From contig JAHQIY010000011.1 of the NCBI GenBank assembly GCA_019054805.1, positions 2,485,001 through 2,549,000 of the forward strand: DNA of 64,000 nucleotides. Reading direction: 5' to 3'. The notes under the pieces are model-generated. The model had not been told where the DNA came from. It saw only the letters and a list, made by a program, of their open reading frames with translations, and searched no databases. Below are positions 1 through 12,629 of this stretch, in pieces. The first letter of the stretch is position 1, and every line of letters begins with the position of its first letter. The DNA comes from Brachionus manjavacas. Its lineage: Eukaryota > Rotifera > Eurotatoria > Ploima > Brachionidae. A program made the translations under genes and the position numbers.

Positions 1-302
1 TTTTTATTCTAAAAAAATAAATTAATGAATTGTTTAAAAGTTAAAAAAGAATTTTCAAATTTTTTTTTCAAATTTCCAAGTAAAAATTGAACTCATTCTA
101 TTTCACCAAAGAGTTTAATTTCAAATATGAAAATGCTTGCAATATTAACTTTAAATTATATTTTTTTTGAAACTGAAAAAAAAATTTGAAACATCACACT
201 TTTTCAATGTTATTTCGGGTCTTGTCCAATATGTGATCACTTGATCACCAAAAATGTGATCATTTTAATAATGCTGGTTTTGCGAACATGACTGATCAAT
301 CT

Positions 303-911
303 TTGAGGACTCGTTTTTTTCATTGTTTAAAAAGCCTATTCGTATAATTTTGGCTGTCATTCGATCTTGGGCTGACGAGTTGACTGTTTCAAAGACAGTT
401 GATTCAATTCTTCTCCACTTTGATCACAATTTAAACAGAGAAACAGTTTCGTCAATTTTCTTCCAAATGTGACAGCTTTGTTCTCTGTCTTTAGTCAAAA
501 AAAACTTGAAACTTGGCGGACAAGGCAAGATAGTTGAAATTAATGAATCCTTGTACGTCAAAGTAAAGCACTGGAAGGGTGAGAATTTATTAAAAATGTT
601 TAATAAAACAAGGGAAAGATCTTATTAGGCCACAAGTTTGGACGTTTGGTCTAGTACAAAGAAAAGGTTCCTCGACCATTGGGATATGTTATCTCACAGT
701 TGTTCCAAACCGGGAAGCCGAGACATTGTTAGAAATTATTTATGATAAATGTCTAACCGGCACCAATGTCTACTCGGATTGCTGGGCTTCTTATGCTAAA
801 ATCTCAAAACTAAAAGAATTTAAGCATCAAACGGTAAATCATTCATATAACTTTTTGGAATCGGACACAGGGACATGTACAAATAGAATTGTGTTCCAAG
901 CATACATTTAA
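303..911 (+). pseudogene. Merlin / IS1595-like (ISXO2-type) DDE transposase remnant
   Basis: Fragments in shifting frames match the ISXO2-like transposase fold of Merlin DNA transposons. Around 520-575 is the strand carrying the first catalytic acid (GKIVEINES), around 625-700 the segment PQVWTFGLV followed by VVPNREAETLL, and around 770-885 SDCWASYAKI then HQTVNHSYNF and TGTCTN. A weaker N-terminal part (about 303-480) contains IILAVIRSWADE. The frame is broken between WKG and RPQVW and no single long ORF remains, so this copy is dead. Terminal inverted repeats were not found. The family call rests on motif order recalled for IS1595/Merlin proteins; the exact ends are inferred. Confidence 0.75.
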
Positions 912-1809
912 GGATATGCGAGGTTGCAACAGAACATACATTCAATCCTAATTATATACCCGTTTAGTAATAATCCATTTTTATTTCCTGGGGTTCCTAA
1001 TGAAAACCCTTTTTCGCATACCCCCTATTTCAGTTTTTGAAGCGGCGTCATAACTCAAAAAACCTGAAATAGCGCAGGCTAAAGAGGTGAAAATTAATAA
1101 TTAGATCAAAAAATTCAAGTTTTTAAGTTGTTTATTCATTATTATTATTTATGCAATGTTTAAGCCACATAGGCAATTATATTATCTATAGAAATTAAAA
1201 AAGAGTCTTTAATTAATAAAAAATAATCAAATTAAAAAAGAAATTAAAAAACATGAAAATATTCTCAATTTAAAAATATATTAGCCATTTACAGTCATAG
1301 TTTACCTTTTAATAAATTTTTTAATACGCTATTCAGATAAAAAACTCTCAATTCTTTTATATAATAGAAGATATAACAAATTTGACAGAGTCAATCGGGC
1401 CCACTCTTAAACTTTTAAAACTAAAAGAAATAAACGCCTTCACAATTTCATCTAAAATCAATTATCTGCCTGTATTTATTAATGATAATATAAACTCTAT
1501 TGCTACATATCTCTTGCAGAGAAATGGTTTTGATGCGATATTGCAAAATTAAAAAATTTCAAAAATTCATTTTGAAGGAAAAATTAATTATTTTATTTTT
1601 GGAACTCAAATCTTCTTTTTTTTGATTAATTAAAAATTTATAATTCCAGAGTTAAAAATTTAAAAATCTACACATAGATTTTTAATTAAGGCTATGGATA
1701 AGTTATGTGGTTAGAAAATAAAAGCAAAATTTTAAAGCAGACTGGTTTTTAAATTAAGTCACAAAAATTCAAATCAATGATAATTAACTTGAGGCTTGTG
1801 ACTTAAAAA
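912..1809. other. AT-rich stretch without a recognisable gene
   Basis: No exon, RNA gene or clear repeat end is visible. A few short LINE-like scraps around 1370-1550 cannot be assigned with confidence. Confidence 0.4.
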
Positions 1810-2284
1810 AAGCAAATTGAAGTTTATGATCAAAATTTTCAGTTTTTGATTTGAAAAAAAAAGGTATTTTTTTCAATTTATAAAATACTAAATTTTTAAA
1901 CTTTATTAAACATAATTTTTTTAATCTATAATTAGGAAGAATATTATATGAACTTTAATCTGAAGTAAAAATAAAATCAAAATCAATATTATGAAATTTT
2001 TCAATAAAAGATTTTGATTAATATTAAAATATCATTTAAAGACATAATTTGGATGCTAAAATGTGGATTTTAAATTTGTCTTTTAAATGTTCAAACAAAT
2101 ATTTTATAAAAATCAATTATAGATTATTTGGAAAGAAAAAAATATTTATTTTATTTAATTAAAATAATAAGCATTTTGTGTTTAATAAAAAAGTATTTTA
2201 AATAAGCTTTTTTCATCATTTTTATTAAGATTTTAATTTATTAAATTTTGATGATGTGATCATGATCATGAACTTCAAGTTGCC
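1810..2284. mobile_element. hAT-like MITE, copy 1
   Basis: Inverted ends: GCAAATTGAAGTTTATGATC on the left, and GATCATGAACTTCAAGTTGC on the right. CTTAAAAA lies immediately outside both ends (1802-1809 and 2285-2292, with one base of slack on the left), consistent with an 8-bp target duplication. No coding capacity. It is the same family as 16953-17479, 20411-20760 and 41932-42444. Confidence 0.75.
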
Positions 2285-2538
2285 CTTAAAAACAGTCTGA
2301 TTTTAAAATCTTTAATTATTTTTTGTTCAATTCAAAAAATAAATTTATTTTTAAATTAAAAAAAAAAATTCAAATGGTTTTTTGGGAATTAATTTCATAA
2401 AAATTTTGAAAATAAACTTTAAAGCCTTAAAAAAATAATTAAAAAAATAACTAAAAATTTTACTAAATTTTAATTAAGATTAAAAAAGGATTATAAAAAA
2501 TGACATTTAATTTATCTTATTTTAATTATCTTTTGATT

Positions 2539-3723
2539 TTAGAAAAATGAAATCAAATGAATAATTAAAGTTAAAATAGAAATCTGAGAAAAATTTAACA
2601 ATGGTTGACCATTTAGAACATTTATATACAATTTTCGGTCATTTAGCTGCTGAACTTCTCGATTGTTGAATTCAATCTCATTTTTAAAAAACTGCTCCAT
2701 CTAAAAAAACAAAAAACCTAATTTTAAACTAAACAAAAATTTATATACCTGAGCCTCTGATATATTTATCTTTGTCCTAAAAACAGTCCATTTTACGCCT
2801 TCAGTGCATGGCGGAGTAGTAAGACTTCCCATGTACCTAAAATATCCATCTTTTTCCAATAAATCCTTAGTTGGAAGTAGCAAGCTGAGCGAAAATTTCG
2901 TCATATTAAAATCTTAAAAATCATTTATATTTTTATTTGTTACTTAAAAGTAGCTTATAAATACCAGATACGCTATCTTCATTCCCAACTTCGGATATTA
3001 AGGTTGTAATTTTTTCGTTATCTTCTTTATCTATCTACATTAAAAAAAAAAAAATTTATTTTTTATTATTTTTATTTTAAAATAATTAAGCTTTACTTGA
3101 AATACAAATGCAACCACAGTTGTTTCATTTAAGTTCGAGCTATGAACTAAATGAATCTTGTAAAAAATAATAAAAACCTTTAATTGGAATCTTCAAGTTT
3201 TTACTTCAAGAGGAAATTTCTTATTGTTTATATGATGCTCGCTGCCTTGATAGATATTAAATCCCCAGTGGAAATGAAACTGTTGTAGATAGTATTTAAC
3301 ACCAGGCATAAAATCACTGCCTGTTATGTATGGTGTCAAAGATTCATTATATAATTGATTTGCAATAACTTATTTATAAATTTATTAAAAGAAAATAAAT
3401 ACACAAATTAATTAAATTTAAATTTTATTTTACTTGTATGACCATTGTTGGAAACGTTCCAGTAAAGAGGCCACTCAAAATTGTGAAAATTTATATTACC
3501 AAGCTTTGAATCGTAAATTGCATTTGATTCCTGGATATTAATTGGGGACTGTAACCTGCCTGCACAGCTTGGATACTCATGAATCCAGTAGTCTGGACCT
3601 TGACCCTCATAGTTCCACTCACTGGCGAGTGCAACTTAAAAAAAGTCTTCTTCATTAAACTAATTGAATAAATTTTAATTTACATGTTAATGTCGAAAGA
3701 GATAATAAAAGTCTGAATTCCAT
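2539..3723 (-). CDS. Secreted alpha-carbonic anhydrase, probable GPI-anchored (copy 1)
   Basis: Catalyses reversible hydration of CO2, probably at the cell surface. Seven exons on the minus strand: 3684-3723, 3434-3634, 3205-3368, 3097-3156, 2965-3034, 2749-2912 and 2539-2700; together 861 nt, 286 aa. The protein begins with a hydrophobic signal peptide ([17 protein letters not shown]) followed by [13 protein letters not shown]. Zinc ligands are visible in QFHFHWG (two His) and EIHLVH (third His). The gatekeeper pair is present (Glu in GSEHH, Thr in SLTTPPC), and NNGHT supplies the His64-type proton shuttle, so it should be active. The C-terminus ends in a short hydrophobic tail ([14 protein letters not shown]) after a polar spacer, the usual pattern of a GPI signal; that reading is inference. 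Exons 1-6 have the same sizes as the paralogue at 8822-10012. Confidence 0.93.
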
Positions 3724-5784
3724 TTCTATTCAAATTTTTTTTTTTAAATTAAAACTTTGTTCAAGATCTATTTATTCAAAAAAAATTGTGCTCTGTCATT
3801 TTCAAGCAAATAATCTTCATCACCAGAAACTGGTTTTGCGAGTTTACTTAAGAGTAGAATCAAATAAAAACTGTAAATGAAAAATGGCTGAATATTTCTT
3901 GAATTATTCAATCCTTTTTAAGTAGAACTTGTTTTGATAAACATTATTAGCAGCCGAGCCGGAATTTAGTAAAATAAAAATGAGCAACTTTTATTCGTAT
4001 ACCTCAAAAATCTAATTACTTATTCTTGATTAAAACTTGTCTTGTCTTAGTATTTATTTTTTGAAATATTTTTCGAAGCCTAATTTTCATGCAATTTGCA
4101 TTTTTTATTCTTCAGAAATTTATCTTCCTAAATTACCCTTTTTATTGCAAAATTTCGAATAACCTTTTAAACAGCCTCACAAACACTGTATTTGAGTAAA
4201 AATTTAAATATCACCATTCATTAGATATAAATTTGACATATGATACAGGCCAAAAAATCAAAATTTTAACACTAGAAAACCCGATGTCGTTTTGATGAAC
4301 TTTTTTCTAATGATCATTGCAACAGCTCATTGAAACCGCAGCAATTTTATAAAATAGAAAAAACAAGTATTTAATGAGCTTTTCCAACAAAAAAATAATT
4401 TAGAGATAAAAGATAAGATTAAAGATTAGAAAAAGAAATTTTATTTAAAAAAAAATAGGTCCTTGATTAAAAAGCCAAATCAAACTTTTACGTCAATTCT
4501 TTAATTGTGAATAAATTTAAAATTGTTCTAAATATTTTAAAAATTACATTTTGAAATTTGGATTTCAAAATTCAATGACCAGTTATTTATTTATTTCTTC
4601 CAAGAGAATTAAGCTGTACCAAGATCAATTCATGAAACCAAATTCAAATTTTCAAAATTTTCAAAATTTCCAAATTTGAACAAGTAGGTTGTCAAAAACT
4701 TATTTAAATTTAAATTTTATTATTCTTGTCATTAAAGACTGATTTGCACTTCATTCATTTAATTTATTTTTATTTAAGAGTTGATTAGAACATTGATTTT
4801 TACCCCACTTAATAAGAGTGAAAAAAGTGCGAAAATTTTTTTTAAATGTAGAGTTCTAAATGCTTGGAATAAAACAAACTATTAAAAAGAGCTGAAACAC
4901 GTTTCATGTGGATTATCAATGTCAAAATTTTTTTTTGTTATTATAATATTTTATTGTAGGATAATAAATAAAGTTTTCAACTGGATATTTGAAAATTTAC
5001 ATCTTAATTACAGGAGATTAATTAAGTTTACTTTAAGTTAAAAAAAGCTAAATTCAAGAAAAAACTCTAAAAATCATAATTAAAAAAAAATTCAAACAAC
5101 TTTAATTTTTTAAATGATAATATTTTATTTGCTTATGAATTTTAATCCTCATTTGAGGAGTATGCTTTGAATAAAAGGTTAGTAGAGTAGAAATTTTTAC
5201 AATGAGATGAAATTTAAGTCTTAATAAATTTATTAGAGAATACGTGCTATAAAAATTTAAAAATTCAATATTAAATTATAAAATTTCTCAATAATTCAAT
5301 AAATAAATAAAATTTTTAATATATTTTCCTTTATTTAGAAAATATTTTGATAAATGAAACAACAAAATAAATAATTTGAACTTTAATTCATTAAACTTTA
5401 AATTCAATTTAAAAAAAAATTGAATCTTATTTAATAATTAAATGTGGCGAAAAAAAAATTCATATAATAAAAATTTTTCCTCTTCTTGTTGTAATACCAA
5501 TAAAAAAATAACTAAAGCAAAATTTAATTATAAATTTTTTTGAATTTAAATTTCATTAATTCTATTTAGTAAATAAAGATAATGTTACTAAAATAAAATA
5601 CCAAGATAACTGTATTTAATTTGTTTGGTTTTGAGGAAATCTATTATGCAAACATAAACTTGAAAATAAATCTCTATCGTTAAGTTTTTATAACACCCTT
5701 AAATTTGTTTGAAACCAATTTTTATGGAATGCAGATTTAACTTTAAAAAAAAACAGTCGGAAAGTTTTATTTAAATGATTTTTT
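3724..5784. other. Gene-free AT-rich spacer between carbonic anhydrase copies
   Basis: Roughly 2 kb upstream of carbonic anhydrase copy 1. Poly-A/T runs, stop codons in all frames and no recognisable exon. The promoter of copy 1 presumably lies at its left edge, but no specific element can be named. Confidence 0.4.
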
Positions 5785-6345
5785 AAATTAACTTGATTGA
5801 AGAATAAATCTAATTTGTGGTCAAATATGGTCCATGTGACATTTTCTTGCATAGGGGAATAGTCAAAGAGACCTTGTATCTTAAATGACTTTTAAAATTT
5901 TCATCATTTTCTGTTGGTATCAGCGAATTCAAATAAAATCGCTCAATACTAAATTCATATTTTAATATTTTACTATTTCTATTTTTTTTCTCTTATCATT
6001 TTTTACTATTTGGATTATCGATGAATTCAATATTCTTATAGAAAGACTGAATTTTAGACTCGTTAGATATCTTTCAAAAAACTAAAATAATTTTGATTTA
6101 AAATTTTAAGATGCTTTACCCGTTATAGGAATGCAAGTACGGCAAGCTGTCTATTTTTTGATTCATGCACTAAATGTACTTCTAGAGGAAACTTTTCAAA
6201 GTCATTTTGATGCTCACTTCCTTTAATTAACTTTGAAAAAATTAAAAAATCTTAACTAACGAAATAGACCTTGATTAATTCTATAACCCCAATGAAAATG
6301 GAACTGCTTCAATTCAAATTTCACTAAAGTCACTTCCATCTATTA
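5785..6345 (-). pseudogene. Degenerate carbonic anhydrase, middle copy of the array
   Basis: Minus-strand pieces in the order expected for an alpha-carbonic anhydrase: [14 protein letters not shown] (about 6270-6320, with two of the zinc ligands), then GSEHQNDFEKFPLEVHLVHE (about 6165-6230, with the third His) running into RQLAVLAFL and a stop. A damaged equivalent of the SLTTPPC exon lies around 5800-5880, readable as SLTIP then, in another frame, ENVTWTIFDHKLD. Frames shift within and between pieces, and an extra gap interrupts QG and SEH, where neither intact paralogue has an intron. No signal-peptide exon was found. It is best read as a dead duplicate of the neighbours. Confidence 0.75.
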
Positions 6346-8821
6346 GTACTCTAAAATCTTAGTCATACAAAGGTCTGATAATAACTCAAAAAAATATGTT
6401 TATCAAAAGATTATTTTATATTAATTCAATTTAAATTTGAAAATTTTGTAATCATTTAAAGTTAAATTTTTTTATTCCTTTATTTATAGCTTACCTTGAG
6501 CTAAAAAAGTATTATTAATTTATAAATCAACATCATTTTATAAAAAAATAGTTTCTTTTGCAATTGAAATTCATTTTTGAATGTTTAATCTCAAAATTTT
6601 TCAAATTTTAATATGATTTTTTAAGATAGATTTTATCATAAACGAAATATTTTCTAGAGTAACAAGCAAAAAAAAAGAAATAATTTTAAAATACTGCATT
6701 GTCTTTATTCCAGATCAACTTATTAAGAAAAAAATTGATTTGTGAACAAGCAACGCAAAGATTGGCCATCATTTTGTTTTTACCTTTCACAACACTCTTA
6801 ATATTTATTTTAAAAATGTTCTTAAAATTATTTTGTTACTCTCGAAAAATCTTTCACTAAAAAAATTCTCAAATTGGAGGAAAATTTTATTTAGTGACGA
6901 AATTGAGTTAGTTTTTTGGACACAAAATTAAATCCAAATAGAAAAAAATTAAAAATTGAATAGCAGTAAAATCTAAAAAAATTTTGAATATAAGTTAAAT
7001 TTGATTTATTTTTATTTTCGAAATTAAATTCAAAAATTAAAATAAACCAGATTTTCATTATTAATTACTTATCTAATCCAAATTTAATTTATTTTTTTTG
7101 TACTTCTGTTTTTTCTACGAAAGTTCTATCAGAAAAACTTTTTTCTTGTGCCGAGTAAAGTGTATGGGGCAGTTCTAATTGAAATATGTCAAAACAATTT
7201 TAGAAGAGTTGTGATCTAACAAAAATATTGGTATGCAAATAGCAACACTACTCAATTTATTTTTCCAATATTTTTAAATTCAAAATTTTTAAATTTTTAA
7301 TATTTCAATTATTTTTTTGATCATTTACATTTTTCAAATGCCAAATCGAATATTTATTTTATTCAAATTTTGATTCAAAAATTTCCTAATTTAAAGATTC
7401 AATATTTTAATTTTAAAAAAATTTATTATTCTAGTAAAAAGATGAATTATTAATAAACAGCTAATTATAAAATTTTATCTGATTGGCATAATTGGAACAA
7501 GATGCGAATTTATAAAAATTTTTTATAAATTTTGAATAATTAGATTTAATATGTGTAATAAGCGATGGACAAGGTTTATTTAAAAGTAAGGAATACATAA
7601 GTACTGTGAGTCAATTTTTACCATCGAATCCAATTTACGAATCTCGAGTAAATTCAAAATGTATTTTAACATTCCAAAATATTTAAAAATGGTCAATTAT
7701 TTCAAATAATTCAAAAACACTTCTTAATTAAAACCTATTTTTTCATTGAGACAGCTTTTTCTTCAGAAATTTTAGTTTTTATTTACTCGTTTGAAAATTT
7801 TAATGTTTGACTTAAACTTAATTTTAATTATTAAATTTACAATTTTTAAATAATTAAAAATTTAATAATAAATATTTTGAAAAAAAGTCTTAATGAATTT
7901 TAGAGCAAAATCAATTAAAAAAATTGTTATCGAAAAACTTATTTTGTTTAGGTCGAAAAATTCTTCTGCAAAAAGTACTAGCCAAAATGCCATTAGTCTT
8001 AAATATTTTTGATTTAGTTAGTTTTGATAAGTAAATTTCAATAAAATTAAAAAAAAATTATTTTGTTAAAAATGACAATATTATATCAATTGTTATACAT
8101 TCAATGTCAGTTTCATTTCACATTTAATTTAATAATTTGGTTTTTAAAATTTATTGAAAGAAATTAATGTATCGATATTTTTGATGATTTCAAACTTTTG
8201 ATCAAAGCAATCATGCTGAGTGTGTGGGCATCGAAATTTTTTCATGATCACATAATTTGTGATCGTTTTTAGTATAGTTGATTTTTTTTGAGATCATTTT
8301 GAAAGAAGAAATAAAAAAAATAGTCTTTCGGTAAATTTAAACCCAATTTATTTTTTCATAAATCGATTAAAAAAGTAGTAAACTTAAATAAAGTCACCAT
8401 TTTTAATGAGGCTTCGAGTAAGACTTTGGACTCGACATCTCCTTCAAAATTGATTTTGAAAAATGTAGAAAAATTTCAGGAAAAAAAATTAAAATCAACA
8501 GAATGTGGAAAGTTAAACATGAGTAATAATGGTACTGATGGAAGCTCAAAGTACACTTACAGTATTATCCAGGAAGTCATGCTTTTAATCACCACTGCAT
8601 CAGCCTCAAAAATGTTTTATAAAAAACTAATTTTAAATAATCCAAATCTATCAAAAAAGCTTTGTTGTCTTTTAATCAATTTTTGATAATTATTTATTCC
8701 AAAAATTTTTCTAAATTAAGAAATAATCTTAAAAACTTTATTTTTATAAATTAAATTGAATTATTTAAAAAATTCATTATTTAGCAATTGAAATCAAAAT
8801 AGACAAAAATATTCGAAAATA
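6346..8821. other. Gene-free AT-rich spacer
   Basis: No recognised gene. An 86-codon open frame at 8426-8686 (+) has no recognisable similarity and low-complexity composition; it is left unassigned. TGATCA-containing palindromes near 8205-8290 resemble a cluster near 230-280, next to the Merlin relic. Confidence 0.35.
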
Positions 8822-10012
8822 CTAGTTAAGTATATCAATTAATTCATGAATAATCTTTAACAAATTTTTAATTATCTGCTTGATAAATTTGTTTAAAATC
8901 GATTTCTCATTTTTGAAATTTTGAACATTTATTGTCAATATTCGATCATTAAGTTCCTGAGCCTGTCTATGGTTGAAATCGATTTCATTTTTATAAAACT
9001 CCATCATCTATCAAACAATGGTAACAAAAATTTCCAATTTTACAAAATTTACTTGAGATTCAGATATGTTTATCTTAGTCCTAAATACCGTCCATTTTAC
9101 ACCTTCGGTGCATGGCGGAGTGGTGAGACTCCCCATGTACCGATAAAAACCATCTCTCTTCAATTCTTCATTATCCGGAATTATTGTATCGAGTGAAAAA
9201 TTATTTATATGACTGTCTTAAACACAAAAGCTTTCAAGTATTTTTTACTTATTTTATTTTATTTACCTTCTATTGCAACATCTCGGCCGATTTCATCAAT
9301 CAAAATTTTTAATCTTTTATTATCACCCTTTGTGATCTAAAATAAAAAATAAATATTCTGATTTAAAATTTTATTTTATCTTTATCTTTACTTGAAATAA
9401 AAATGACAAAACAGTAGTCTCATTTAATTCTGACATGTGTACAAGATGAATCTGGCATAAAAAAAAGATTCAAATAATTCTTTTTTGTTGCCAAAACTTA
9501 CCTCAAGAGGATATTTTATTGAATCAATAAGGTGTTCACTTCCTTGGTAAATGTTAAATCCCCAGTGAAAGTGAAACTGCTTTAAAAAGTATTTAACTCC
9601 GACTTTAAAATCACTACCTGAAATGTACGGTGAATTAGAACCATTGTCAACTTGATTTGCTATAACTATTAAAATTTCATATCAAATTTTGAAAAAAAAT
9701 AAAGTAATTAAATGCACTTGTTGCGCCTGTGTTAGTAACCCTCCATTTTAAATCTTTGTCATAGTTATGGAAGTTTAATTGACCGAGATTAGGATCAAAA
9801 ACTGCATTGGAATGTTGTATGTTGATTGGCGACTGTAGATTACCGGCACACTGTGGGTATTCATGAAGCCAAAAATCAGGTCCATGGCCTTCATAGTTCC
9901 AGTCGCTACATAAAAAGCCTTTCAAAAAAATTAATAAATATTTAAATGCAATATTTATTATTTAATCTTTACTTTTAAATATTGACAGACTAATTATTAA
10001 TCCAAGTCTCAT
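8822..10012 (-). CDS. Secreted alpha-carbonic anhydrase lacking the proton-shuttle His (copy 2)
   Basis: Seven exons on the minus strand: 9973-10012, 9718-9918, 9502-9665, 9392-9451, 9267-9336, 9053-9216 and 8822-9007; 885 nt, 294 aa. Signal peptide [17 protein letters not shown], then [13 protein letters not shown]. The zinc ligands (QFHFHWG, IHLVH), the gatekeeper Glu (GSEH) and Thr (SLTTPPC) are all present, so zinc binding and basic activity should be retained. At the position of the His64 shuttle copy 1 has NNGHT, but this copy has NTGAT, which predicts slower turnover or a different proton route. The C-terminus is Lys/Ile-rich ([18 protein letters not shown]) rather than a GPI-type tail, suggesting a soluble or differently attached enzyme. 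Exons 1-6 match copy 1 nucleotide for nucleotide in length, so the pair arose by tandem duplication. Confidence 0.92.
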
Positions 10013-10245
10013 TTAAGTACGCTTTAATAAAAAATTGTAAAAAATTGAAAAAAAATTTATATTCTACTTTACAAAACAGTGGTTTTAAAATCTTTATTTT
10101 GAAAAAATTTTTTTTTGATAAGTATTAATTTAAAAAATCTTTTGCTCAATGATGAGACAAAACGAAAATAACTTTTTTTTAAATAAAGCAAAATTTTATT
10201 GAATCCAAAAAATCAAAGCAAATTTTAATAAACCTATTGCCAGAT

Positions 10246-12629
10246 TTATTCATAAAGTTTAATTAAATCAATGAAAAATTTTTTCAATTTTGATTTATTC
10301 ATTATAAAACTAACAAATTCTTGTTCGTTTAGCTGGCCACTGTTATTTTGGTCCCAGTCTTTCAATTCTTCATACTCTATCTGATCGCAGTTATCAGCTA
10401 CAGTGTGTAAAATAGCTTCCATTTCATTCTCTTCGATAAAACCATTACAGTTGTAATCGTACATGCGGAAAACTAGTCTTAGTTTTTCTTCAGGCTCTTT
10501 GCGTCCTTGAAGAAACACTGTGATCATAAACTCGCCAAAAGTGACAATTCCGTCTTTGTCTGCGTCGAACATTTGAAATATTTGGTCCAAGTATTTTTCA
10601 CATTTTTTAGCTGGATGCAGATTATTGTAAAGTGTACAAAATTGATCTTTATGTAAAGTGCCGCTAGGGTATACTTTCTGGTAAATACTAAATAAAAATT
10701 GTTTAGCAGACAAATATTCAAAATCCACAATCCAAAAATCAGTCAGACCGTAAAAGTCTAATTATTTTGGAATGTGATTTCGAATATTTTAAAATAATAA
10801 ATTACTGTAAAATTTTGATGAAATTCTGTTATTTGATCCCTGGTATATTCTGTATTTTCCAGAATCGATTGAATTTCACTCTTAAAAAATTTATTAAAAA
10901 TTAATTAGAATCTATTTTTGAGTTAATTAAATTTGAAAAAAATAAAATTCTTGATAATCACTAAAATCAAAAAATTAAAATCATCTCGAAAAATTCTTGA
11001 AACTTTAATTAAAAAATTTATTAACTTGAACAGCTGTGAAATTGATAACAAGCAATAAAAAATATTCAATTTTTTTAATTTATTAAATCGGAACAAATGT
11101 TACTTAAAGACTTATAAAAAAATTTAAATAAGCTATTTTCTTAATCTTAAACACTCAGACTAAATCACTAAAATTTTATTTTTATTTCAATAGATTTACA
11201 ATTTTTTTCTGTACAGTAATTAATAAAAAAATTAATGAAAATAATTTTTAAAAACTTTTCACAAAGTATTTTTTCTTAAAAATTTTAAAATTTTTTTAGC
11301 ATTTAGTCTCAAAAACAGAATCGTTTAAAAGTCATGTGAATTCAAGTTGTTATTCAAGTGAATATTTCAAAAAAAAATTCAAAATCTTTTTTTTCAATTT
11401 TAAGCTTTAGCTACATTAATTAAAAATTAAAAATTAAAAAAATTTCATATGAAAATCAGACTCAAAAAATTAAATAATTTATGATTCCTTCATTAAAAAA
11501 ACTAACATGCATATTTATTTGGTACTTGTTCTTTACACTCGTTAACTGAAAACCTATAAATCTTGAAGAGCACCTTTAAAATCCAAAAATTTGTAAACAT
11601 TGTTTTTCAGTTGATAAATTCAATTTCGCAAATAATATTTAAATTTTTTAACATATTCGACAAAAAGAATATTTTAAAAACTTAGATTTTTTGAAATTAA
11701 AAAAAAATCTTTAAAAAGTGAAAAGCACTGCTTTTTTGGTAAAAATTTTGATTTATCTTCAAAGATTAAAAACAAGAGGTTAAAACCCTATAGTCAAAGA
11801 TACAATTTTTAAGTTTTATAATTCTATAATAAAAATTTGTTGCCATCCAATTTCTCTTGAATTCATAGACAAACGAAAAAGAAGTTTCTGAAATGTCTAG
11901 AAAAGGGTCCATTTGATCATTGTTTTTTTAAATACTTAACATTGATTTATTTTGAATCAATTAATTCTAAAAAAATTATTACCTAAATACTCAAAATATC
12001 TAAAGTGTGTGTGTGCTAAGATATTAAAGCTAAGATAAATCTTTGGAAGATCTCTAAAGAAGAGAATGGTTTTGGTCTATACACCAGTTTTAAATCAAAT
12101 CCACATAATTTCAATTTTGTCTCTTAATTTTTTTGTCACCTTTTTCTAATTTTTATTTAAAATATTCCAACTTAAAAAATAAAATTAAACAATTAGCCTT
12201 ATTTTAATAAATTTAAGAAAATTTTAGCAAAAAGATGTGATCACAGGCATTCCTAATTACCATGCTTGCTGAGTTGGCAAATATTATCTCAAAATATAAA
12301 AATTTTTCATTCTCAAACAATGAATCAAAATTTTTAAATTTACCTTTTAGGTAATAATTGGCATAAATATGTGTATACAACAAAATGAATTTTTTTCCTT
12401 AAAAAAATATCTCGGAGTCAAATGGGCAACTATGCCGAACCAGTACCTAAATAGATAATTATATAAACATTTTTATTTCATTCTAAATTATTGATCCTGA
12501 CACTGGAAAGAAGTGATTTAGAATGATTAGACAAATTAGTGATTCATGGTTAACAAAATAATTTAGCTCACTGAAGCATACCTCGGTTAGCTGTCGTATT
12601 TCAACTTTCTTGCTTTTTTTGTTTCCCAT
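10246..12629 (-). CDS. Neuronal-calcium-sensor family EF-hand protein (recoverin/hippocalcin/KChIP-like)
   Basis: A calcium-myristoyl switch protein, probably acting at membranes in excitable or sensory cells. Three coding exons: 12582-12629 (MGNKKSKKVEIRQLTE), 10806-10880 (25 aa, SEIQSILENTEYTRDQITEF onward) and 10246-10677; 555 nt, 184 aa, near the family's usual 190. MGNKKSK fits the N-myristoylation consensus. The first EF hand is degenerate, as is usual, but its CPxG signature reads YPSG. EF2 (DADKDGIVTFGE), EF3 (DYNCNGFIEENE) and EF4 (DQNNSGQLNEQE) keep the calcium-coordinating positions 1, 3, 5 and 12. The acceptor at 10678-10679 is chosen because it restores phase and gives the family junction before PSG; the open frame continues upstream to 10730 only by chance. 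The first intron is 1.7 kb. It is transcribed away from the flippase at 13.1 kb. Its exact subfamily is not clear. Confidence 0.9.

Noticed and set aside
8921..9196. 91-codon plus-strand frame
   Set aside because: Lies antisense across exons 6-7 of carbonic anhydrase copy 2.
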